DNA of 64,000 nt from Synchiropus splendidus. Taxonomy: Eukaryota; Chordata; Actinopteri; Syngnathiformes; Callionymidae. The position numbers and the translations under genes are program-made. The DNA lies in assembly GCF_027744825.2 (NCBI RefSeq), contig NC_071349.1, positions 7,469,001 through 7,533,000 of the forward strand, in the 5' to 3' direction. Position 1 is the stretch's first letter. Each line of letters begins with the position of its first letter. Positions 23,901 through 34,700 of this stretch are shown one piece after another. The notes beneath the pieces were generated by a model. It was not told the origin of the DNA. It did not search any database and saw only the letters and a program-made list of their open reading frames with translations.

Positions 23901-25738
23901 AGGCTACGTCATCATGTGGAACAAAGCCATCGAACTGTGAGTGTGAATCTCAATGACATCACTGCGCACACTGCTACCATGCTAATTCAGTTAGCTCAGA
24001 GACAGAAGAATGCAAGTGTCTGTGTTGAGACAAGAGTGCAGTGTCCAGGCTGAGTGCTGGGCCTGCTTAGATGTGTTTGGGTCTGTGAGACATAGTTGTT
24101 TAGGTTCTGAATTCTGCAGAGTTTGAATGTGATCATACTGAGGGGTTTCATTGTCTCATGAGCAATAAAGAGGAGGGAGTCATGGGTTTGAATCCCTCTG
24201 AGTTGATCAGTGCTGGATGGATATGCGTCACTGAAATCACAGTACGACTGATGTAAACTCAGCAATGCAATATCTGGTGACATTGTTGATGTTAACTACA
24301 GAGAAAACACTGAATATATGTGTGAGTCTTCTCCAGTCATGAGGGCTCAGTTCTGTTCCTCCACATGGGGTCAGTCTGCTTCCCTCCTTTTTTCACAGGA
24401 GATAAGCCTCTCAATTGAGTGAAACCCTCTGGATTTCCACTGAATAGATAGTGGTTTTAGGATAGAAGGCATTCTGGCCCTCAGCTCAGCAAAATGTTGT
24501 AAGAGTCATGTCAGAAAAGTTACAAAAACTAAATGGGTGCATCCTTTGGAATGGAGCAGACCAGGTCAGTGTTTTGTTACTGGAGGTCTTGGGTGACAAC
24601 CCTCACGGTGGGCAGATGATCAACCTCTGGGCTGAAGTTTCCTTGTGAAAGCTGGTGGTTTTAGAACTAGAGACCAGACTGTGTAGTGGAGAGTGGCCTG
24701 TGTTTGTTTTCCTGCTAATGTGCGCATTTGTGTGTGGGAGCCCCAGCTTAGAAGAGTGATTTGTGTCTGGTCAGTAGCCCTGTGTGGCCCATGTCTTTAA
24801 GTATCTGTGATGAGACTGTGGTGCTCTTTAATGTTGCTGCTCTTGATTAAGAATGTCGGATTGTGTTGTGGTGTAATTACACGCTGGGCCGAGTCCTTTC
24901 ATTCGCTGCAGCTTCTATCGACTCATCGGCAGCCATGAGATCATTAGGCAGTGGAGCCAGACCACATTCGCAGCAGAAACACTTTCTCCAGGCCAGACCC
25001 TCACTTCCTCCGCGGCTCGGCTGCGTTGCCATGGTGACGCCGTCTCCACAAACGATCATCTCTCACAGCCAGTCACATGACCTGCGCCCCCTGACATGCT
25101 CTCTTCAGCACTCCTGCGGTCCATTGCATTTGTCTAGCGCTGGATACACAATGTATCGTTCCGTTTGGTAATAAAAACCTGTGTGCTTGGTTGCAGATCC
25201 ACAAAGACTCACCCGGGGCCTGTAGTTCACATCAGTGATAACCCCATGGATGAAGGAAAGGTCTGGCGTTTGCTGCTGATCAAGTCTGACTTGTTGATTT
25301 ACTGTCAGAGTCATCATGTTTAGTAACAAGCGTGACACTGCTTTAAGGTCAAAAGATCTCAGTCTCCTTTATTCCTGTCTCAGCTGCTGATTGGGTTTGA
25401 GTGTGGGGTGGTCGTCTTGTGGGATCTGAAGTCCAAAAAAGCTGACTACCGCTACAACTACGACGAGGTCAGTCCTGGCTCCAAAACATTCTCCTTGTTG
25501 TTGCCATGCTGCAGAAGCACTTGTACAAGGACCATGTTGCCCTGTGGAGAGAGGTCAGCTGCGTGTGCTTGCGTGTCCTCCAGGCGATCCACTCCGTGGC
25601 CTGGCACCACGAGGGGAAGCAGTTTGTTTGCAGCCACTCGGATGGCACTCTGACCACGTGGAATGTACGCGCTCCAGCCAAGCCTGCACAGATTATCACG
25701 CCACATGGTGCGAGCTGTGGTGTACACACAGTTGTATT

Positions 25739-25787
<49 letters not shown>

Positions 25788-28700
25788 AGCTCTCTGAATC
25801 AAAGTCACATGATGTTGTGCTGCTTTACCTTCTCCAGGAAAGCAGCCTAAAGATGGGAAAAAGCCAGAACCATGCAAGCCTATTCTGAAAGTGGAGTACA
25901 AGACAACGAGAGCAGGGTGAGTGTCCTGGAAGCTCCACCTATCCTGTGCTGCTGCTGTGACCGGTTCGATCCACATCCTGGCCTTAAAACATCCTTTCCT
26001 GTTATTTGGTCACAACTCTGTGCTTCCTCGCTTGCCCCTCTCTCTTTCCCAGGTCCACTCTTGTACCGTTTTAGACTTACTCTGTTGGTTGAGCTATGCT
26101 TCTTTAAACTTATGTTTCCATTGTCTTCATCGTTTGACATGCATGTGCCAACGGCTCTGACACTGCTCTGCTCCCAGGGATCCATTCATGGTCCTGTCTG
26201 GGGGTCTGTCTTACGACACGGTGGGCCGGAGAGCCTGCCTGACTGTGATGCACGGGAAGAGCACCGCCGTCCTGGAGATGGACTTCCCCATCGTGGATTT
26301 TTTAACACTGTGTGAAACTCCCTATCCCAACGGTTAGTCTGCCATCCCCTTATTGAGGTGCGATGGGCCCGCACCTGCCACTGATGTCTGTCCTGCTTTA
26401 GATTTCCAGGAGCCGTACGCAGTGGTGGTCCTCCTGGACAGGGACTTGGTGGTGATCGATCTGGGACAGATTGGGTAGGTCTGTAGGACTCTCCTGGAGT
26501 TACAGGATGAACGTGTTGGTGCTGTCAGAGACATCACTGTGGTCTGCTGTAACTACAGTACATTTGCTGTCCACATAATGGATTATAGTGAGTCAGAAAA
26601 AATGGCTGCAACTTCTCGAATGAGACCGTACTGAAGCTAACAGCTGCCACGTTCTGTTGTCCACTGAAAGGCACCACGTCATTCTGTTAATTACCCTCCA
26701 AATCCAAATGACAAGTCCAACTTCTACCCTGTATTTTTTCTTCTTAATTTTCCATTCGTTTCTTTTCTGCCACCTCTTTTCACCCATCTTTTTCCCCTCC
26801 TCTACCCTGTTAATTTTTTATGTTTACCCAGAATGTTCTATTCTTTTTCCAACTTTTGCACATAATTTTCTTCCTTGTTATTCTTTCTCTTCCATTTAAA
26901 CACTTCCTCCTTTTCATTTTACTATCCTTCTTTTTCCCATTATCTTTTTCTTCTTTTCTTTCTTGCTTCCACTTTTTTAGCTCCACATTTTCTTCACTCT
27001 CCATTTTTTTCAATCTTGTTCTTCATTGTTTTTCTGTCTCCTCCTCCTTTTTATTCTCATCTTCTTTTCATCCTGTCCTTCTTTCTCATTTGTTCTTTCT
27101 TCCTCCCATATTTTCTCTCCTTCTCAACCTCCCTTTTAATTTTTTTCTCATTATCAGCCATTTCATGTTACCATGTTTGTTTCTTAGTTTCACTGATTCA
27201 AGGTTTTTCTTTCACTTTCCTGTCATTCAGTTAAACAACTTCACTCTGCTTAAGTCTGTCCTGCTTCAGTCTCACGTCAGGTTTCAAGTCCCCAACAGAG
27301 TTCCATGAGTTAGTCTGAGTTTCCCCAGGCCTTGTCCAGGTGGAACGACTGAGCTCTTTTTGTGTCAGACTTGACAGAACTTCTCTTCTCTTTACGCACA
27401 GGTATCCGATATTTGATAATCCGTACCCCCTGACCATCCACGAGTCTCCGGTGACCTGCTGCGAATACTTTGCTGACTGCCCTGCTGAACTCATCCCTGC
27501 ACTTTACTCTGTGGGCAGCCGGCAAAAGAGACAAGGATACAGCAAAAAGGTGGACATGGAACCCAGAGAATTGGTTGCTTGTTGATTCATTTGTTCATCC
27601 TTCTGCTGTGCGATCCTTTCTGGTTTCCTCAGGAGTGGCCTGTGAGTGGAGGGAACTGGGGCCAAGGGTCCCAAAGTTACCCAGAGATCATCGTCACTGG
27701 GTCAGTGCATGACAAGTTTGCTCTCAGAAGATTGATACCATACCACGGCTGATCCCCTGCTTTCTCACCCTAAACAGACACGCTGACGGCTCCATCAAGT
27801 TCTGGGATGCTTCTGCATGTAAGTTACTGACATCAGGGACCAGAACCAGAGCTTTGATAGTCATTTGTTTCAACGCTGTTTTCCCAGTGATGCTTCAGGT
27901 CCTGTACAAGCTGAAGACAGCGAAGGTGTTTGAGCGAGCACGTGGTAAAGATGACAAGGCCAACGCTGACATTGTGGAGGAAGACCCCTTCGCTATTCAG
28001 ACCCTATCCTGGTGTCCGGAGAGCCGGATGCTGTGTGTGGCCGGAGTGTCTGCGCACGTCATCATCTATCGGTTCAGCAAACAGGAGGTCACCACCGAGG
28101 TGGTCCAGGTGAGACGTGGAAGCTGCCGCAGTGTTTATCGTGGTTCACTTGTCTTCTCTTCCTCTCCAGCTTTTGGAGGTGTCGATGCAGTGTGACCTGA
28201 GTGATGTGGACTCGCCTGAACCTGGAGGGGATCAAACCCCCACCTTGTCCACTCCAGGGGCACCCCAGAGCCCTCAGGAAAGTGAACTACCTACCCAGCC
28301 GTCCACCGCGAGCAACTCTTCTGATGGTCCTCGAGACAACATCCCATGTTTGCAGTATGTGTCTTCACTGAAGCACAGATGTGGATGGCAGTGACTGGAA
28401 GAAGTCTGTGCCCCACTGTGTGATTCAGGGTCCGCAGCTCCTCGCTGAAGCAGTCTCCGGGCTACCAGGTGGAGCTGGTGGTGCAGCTGGTGTGGGTGAG
28501 CGGGGAGCCACCTCAGCAGATCACTAGTCTGGGTATCAACTCCTCTTATGGCCTGTAAGTCTCTCAGCTCGTGATCTCAAAGAGCTGTTGTTGTCCTCCA
28601 TCCGCACCAGACACACCGTGGTTCCATTCAGATTTGATTCATGTGAACAATGTTTTTGTGGAGATAGTTTGGGTTGTGAGGCACAGTTTTTCAGTCTAAA

Positions 28701-31700
28701 CAGGAAGTCTAACATTCTGTTAAAGCAAACGTGAACCAGCATCAGTCCCTCAGTTTGAAGGTTAAAGTCGGAGCCTCATTTATTTCCACTTATAACTGTC
28801 CAAGGATTTTGACCTCCTGAAGAGTGCCCTTCCCTGTCATGCTTCCTTTAAGCACACTTCTGTCTTCTGTCTCAGTGTGGTGTTTGGGAACAGCAATGGC
28901 CTGGCGGTGGTGGACTATGTCCAGAAAACCTTGCTCCTGAACATTGGCACGTCAGAGCTGTACAGCCCATCTGACCCCCTGCAGAGGCAACCCCGCTCCC
29001 CTAGAAGAGTCCGGCAGCCGTCTGGAGGTGAGCAGATCTTCTCAGAGTCTTGCACTCGCTGAGGCTTTTACTGCATTTAGTTTAGCATCTCTGGCAGCAG
29101 CTCAGGCTCTGCCTCTCCCTATAGGGGGCAACACAGACCGACCTACCATCTGTTCATCTGGGCTGAATCTTTTTTCAGATTACCGTCTGTCATGGTCTAA
29201 CCTCCTCTTTGTCTCATCTGGTTTCCATCAGGCTCCATGTTTCTGATGTCAGTGGATGTAGTTCAATGACATCCAATCAGAATTTAAATTATACAGGTGG
29301 TGGACAAAATAATGGAAACACCTTAAGGCTAAAAAAAAGCTATAAGGTGTTTCCATTATTTTGTCCAACCCCTGTATACACATTAAGACTTTTATTATTC
29401 TCAAAATTGTTGATTAAAATACTGAAGTAACTCAACTGTAACGGAAACGACAGTCAAATATTTTAGACCTGTGTGTGTGTGTGTCTGACTGGATATTGTT
29501 GGTCTCATCATGGGAGGGATATGCATGTGTGTGCACATCAGGGTGACCTGGCTCATCAGAGGAAGCTGTCAATGATTATGTGTAAAACTAATGTTTCTCT
29601 GTCGGTCTGAAGACGTTCCTCCTGTCCAGTCTTGCATGTCCAGACTTTCTAACTTGTATTGCGAGTCAGTGAAAAAACTGCGTTCGCCTCATTTCAGTAA
29701 GTTCCACCTGACTATGTGTGTTTCCTGTTCCCCCTCACCCATCTTCCCCTCACAGCCTCCAGCGCCCCCACCTGTTATAGGTGTAACTTTAGCTCCAAAG
29801 TTGAACCCCCAAATACGATGAGCTCAGAGAGTGACCCTTGTGCTGGCTGAAGTAGCTTCTAGCTTGCCGTTTTTGGTTGTATTGTGACGGTGTGTGTTTC
29901 GCCACAGCCTTCTGTGACCCCACCGATGGCACCAATACCTCGGAGGATCGCTGCAAGTCACCCACGTCAGGTGAGGTTCTGCCTCCTCCTGTCTGTTGTC
30001 TGAAGAACTTACCATGCTGTCGCTTCATCGACAATAGGCTCTAACTCGCCCTGCAATTCTGACGATGACCGGAAGCAGAAGTTCATAGAAAAGGGTATGG
30101 TATCAGATGGCTGGACTGAGCCTCCTGGGCCGACACCTGATCCGTCTCTAACCTTGTTTTCAGTGAAGTTCAAAAGCAGGCGGTTTTCCAAGAGTGTTGC
30201 CAATGACTTTGGTAGTGTATCATCACTGCATTTTCCTTCCCATCCTTTCCCTCCTCTGAATGACGGCGATCTAACCAGACTGTGCCACAATCTTCTGTGC
30301 ATCTTGTGCCAATGAAAGAACACGGTGTGTTCTCGTCTTGTTCTTCTACTAATTGAGGGGCTTCTGGGGTCTGAGGAGCGTGATTCTGTTCCAGCTTGCA
30401 TGACACCAGTGAGACCACAGATTTTCTTTGCTTCACCAGACGCCAAGAAATCACACCTGATCGTGGACCCCCCTCAAATTTAGCCATGTGCTCACTGAAA
30501 AGCTAAGAAAATCTGCTGTTTCCATGTTCTGGAGGTTAGGGTTGCACTGGGTCACCAAAGTACTGCCTGGAGTAGGACGTGTACTTAAGTAGCACATTTA
30601 GTTTGTGGGTCAGGGTTCCTGAGAGGCAAAACATGCTGCCTGGTCTGAGCCTCCAGGAGGTCCACAGCTTTATTTACAAAGCCCTGGAGTGGTCTTCACA
30701 CAATAGAAGTCATTCAAGATGACCTTGAAAGTTTAAACCTTCATCTTACTGTACATTTCAGCTTCTCATGTTTGAGTCATGGTACTGTTATTTATGTTCC
30801 CCCATGATGTTGAAGTGCTCCACCGCAGGAGTAGGTCAGCCACGAATAGGAACAATGTTGGCAGGTGATGATCCTGAGTTGAATTGCTCGAGCCTCCTGC
30901 TGAATCTTGCCCGACGTCAGGTGATGGTCATGGTGCAGCCCTGACTTGTCTCCTGTGTGGGCACTGACACTTTGCTTCCAGGGCTTCAGCGCCGTGTTTG
31001 ACTCTGACTGATGAACTCTTTCCTCCCACTGCTCTCTCTGCTTGTCTGCTGCTAAATTCACTCACTGTTCTGACCGCAGCGCCCTCTACTGGACGCCGCA
31101 GGACTCTAAACCTTTCTGTGAGGCTGCTCTGCTTCCCTGTCTCATAAAGTGGGCTCAGGTGCAACATGCAGTGACGAGACTTTGCAACGCGATTGACAGC
31201 AAACAAAAGTTAAAGCCTGCAGTTTGCAGCAGATATTAACAGTTCCGTGATTCTGTCTCTGCTTTCAGATGACAAGTAGATCCAGACTTGTTGCAGTCAT
31301 GTGACCACGACCGCAAATGCAAAGCATTATGGGAAAAGTTGTGAATATTACGGGAGTCAATGGACATTATGATTACCTGCTGATTCTTATGAAATGAGAA
31401 TTAAAATACAGGGAAACATGGAATGTCTTTAGAGAATTAAGATTCAAATAAATAAGTATAATTAATGAAAAAACTGAGAATGGTCAAATCAAAATGTGGA
31501 ATTGTGTAGACAAACTAGATTTTTTTTTTCAAAAGAAATTCACAATTATGAAAAAAAAGTGCATTTATATTTATAATGCAGTAGATAAACTAATATTAGA
31601 ATACGTTCATCAATATCATCATAAGGCAAATATGAAGTAATTGGTGCCTTAAAATGTATTTTACATATGATTTGAGTTGAAGTGCTACTTCTCCAACAGT

Positions 31701-34700
31701 AGTGATGAGTGTGTTGGAGAGGTGTAAACATGGACTTAAGTGCGTCCTCTGCCGTTGCACTCTGCCCTTCTTTATGTGTTGGAAAATCCTGGCTTCGTGA
31801 TCATCACTGATTTTCTTGCTCTAGATCACTGTTTCTTTTTTTTAATTCAGCGCACATGAAAGAGCGGTAATGTTGTTTCTTTTTCAGCCAAGATGTCTCG
31901 GAAAATTAGCTCGTCTGGTGATCCCAGGCCTGACCCGGGTAAGACTTGCACCCTCGCCGACTCCTTGCAGGTTCTTCTGTCCCCCAGTCTGGTGGAGGAG
32001 TAACATGTGTTTCCGTCGTGTGTGCGCCTGAGCAGTGTCCCCTCAGGCTCGCGCTCACACTTGTAGGAAACACTTTTCTCACCAGAATGAAGCCAAGCCA
32101 GCGGCCAGGACCAGCCAGAAGGGGCCGCTGTGTAGAGCTAAGTCATGCCCCAACTCCAGTGAGTGGACCGGTACTAACCCCTCACAGTGTTGGAGTTCAG
32201 ATGGTCGCCACTAATCTCACAGTGTTGCTCTCTCCTGGAGGACCTTCATGACCGACTCTTGTTTTCTGTAGATTAACTGTGTTTGACTGGTGTGCAGCGT
32301 GTGACTCTTTAGATCAGGGAACCAACATTCACTCTCAAATGTGAACCGTTGTTGACGGCTGGAATTCAAGTTTAAATTACATGCTCTTCATCAAAGCTAC
32401 TTTCTCAGAGCGGTGCTGAAAGTTTCCCCAGACTTTCAAGTGTTGCGCATCTGTATTACTGTCCCTTGGTCAGCCTGCTTCACCTGTGGCACGCTGGGGT
32501 GAAATCTGAGCTCATGTGGAGTGACTGCGGCCAGACCAGCCTCTGTTTCGAAGGTGTTGTCACCTGATGGTCGAAGTGTGAGTCCAGCCCACTAAATTAA
32601 AAGTGCAGGCTGGCTGGTGGGTTCCCTGATCCAAAGCATTGATGTTCTCTCTTCCAATCAAGGCCATGTGTTTCCAACATTGAGGCTGTTGATTAACCAG
32701 TGCACTTGTGAAGAGTCTCAATGTGTCAAAGGCTTGTTGACCTAATTTTTGCTCCCCAGATTGCTTCCTGTGCCAAACTAAATCTGTGTGTGTCGCTGTT
32801 GAATCTGAGCCAGAGGTTGAGTTCCTTGAATTCATTGTCTTCCTCTCACCTTTCCCCAGATTCGAAGGACAACTCGTTCAATCGCTCGCGCAGCTCCAGT
32901 GTCACCAGCATCGACCGAGAGAGTCGAGAGGCCATTTCCGCCTTTCACTTCTGTGAGAGTTTCCCGAGGAAGTCAGACGCCATGGCCAGCCCCTGCATGC
33001 TGGTGGGGACCACCCATGGGTCTGTGCTAATGGTGGCTGTGAGTCTGCCCCCTGGTGGTGAGCAGAGGCTGCAGCAACCCGTCAATATATCTTCCTGTGG
33101 TGAGTGTTTGTGTGACCCCTGAGACAATGAGTGTTGGAACTGCTGACACACAATAACTCACAATGTTCACCTCACTGTGACAGCATCTCTCTGAGGTAAC
33201 GCCAGTCGGCTAGAGAGATTTTGGGTGCACACGCGCACCCCATTGTCACTGATTCTGTCCTGTTATTAACAACTACTACATTGTGACTCACTGGATATTT
33301 TTAAACATCACAACATGTTCATGAGATCAATATTAAAACATCTACAAAAGGACACCCCTCAAACATGGTTTTATTTCCAGCCATTCAGGAGACGTATCAT
33401 ATGTAATTGTTGTTTTTCCATACCTCTCCAACATGCATTGATTATTTTTATCTGGTTATTATCTTTTGTTTCTGTTGCACAATCAAATGTAGAGTTTAAA
33501 TGCACAACATACGAGTGCTCAGACAAAATTGTGATTCATTTGACCCACTAAAACATGAACTCATGAAGCTTGAACTGAGGTGATAAAATGATGAGTGAGA
33601 TCAGTGTGCTTGGATGAACGCCAAAGAATTGAAGTATGTTTTCAAATGGACCATTAAAGTTGGTGAATTCAGGTCTTCTGAATGCCACCGCTTCTTTGGG
33701 TGGAAGTCAGCTGCTGAACCACACAACACCTTCACCCTCCACAGGCACGGTGGCCACTCTCAAAGGAGGGATAATGACGATGGCCCTGCTTGACGCCGGG
33801 GGAACTCTGCTGCCACCTCCCTACGAGTCCTGGTACGACCCCAACGCCTCAGATGAGGAGAAGGAAAAGAGTCGGAGGCGGAGGCCAGCGTCCCCCCCTT
33901 CTTCACAGGACGGGCTGGATGCCCAGTTTGCTGTTCTGTGTTCAGAGAAGCAGGCCAAGGTGGTGGCCATGCCCTCCCAGACCCGGCTCTACAAACACAA
34001 CATCACAGAGACCTCTTTCGTGCTGAGAGCCGACATCGTACAGCTGGCTGGGACCAGCTGCATCGCTTGCTTCTGTGCCAACGGCCACATCATGACGCTG
34101 AGGTGGGTCCTCGGTGTCACTTTAACTTCTGCTAGCTTTCCTCATACTTCAGCCCCTCTCTTTCCTATGGCAGTCTCCCCAGTCTCCGCCCGTTGCTGGA
34201 TGTCAACTACCTGCCGCTCACGGACATGAGGATAGCCCGGACATTCTGCTTCTCCAACCTTGGTCAGGCTCTGTACCTCACCTCTCCAACTGAGATCCAG
34301 AGGATCACCTACAGCCAGGAGACCTGCGACAACCTTCAGGTGAGAGTCCAAGAGCCTCCTCCTGAGAGGGACCGTGAATAAATCCACCCTCATCTGTCTC
34401 TTCAGGAGATGCTCAGCGAACTCTTCACCCCGGTGGAGACCCCTGAGGCTCCAAACAGAGGGTTCTTCAAAGGCCTGTTCGGTGGAGGAGCCACCTCGCT
34501 GGATCGGGAGGACCTGTGTGAGCATGACACACAACTCTCTATATCCATTTCAGTCTTGAATTTCAGTGGAAGTGGTGGAATTACATACGGGTCCAGTGGA
34601 CAGTCATTCTGCTGAGGTCATGTTTTTGTAAAGAAGAGTTTGCAAGGTTCACAGTGAGGAGAGGAGGGACTGATGAGGAGCATCAGGCTGTAGAGGAGTG

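Noticed and set aside
25458..25976. 172-codon minus-strand frame with a Val-Cys repeat
   Set aside because: Produced by the (AC)22 repeat and by the antisense of stxbp5 exons 8 and 9.
26820..27308. 162-codon Phe/Ser/Leu-rich open frame resembling a membrane protein
   Set aside because: Composition artefact of the pyrimidine-rich tract in stxbp5 intron 11.
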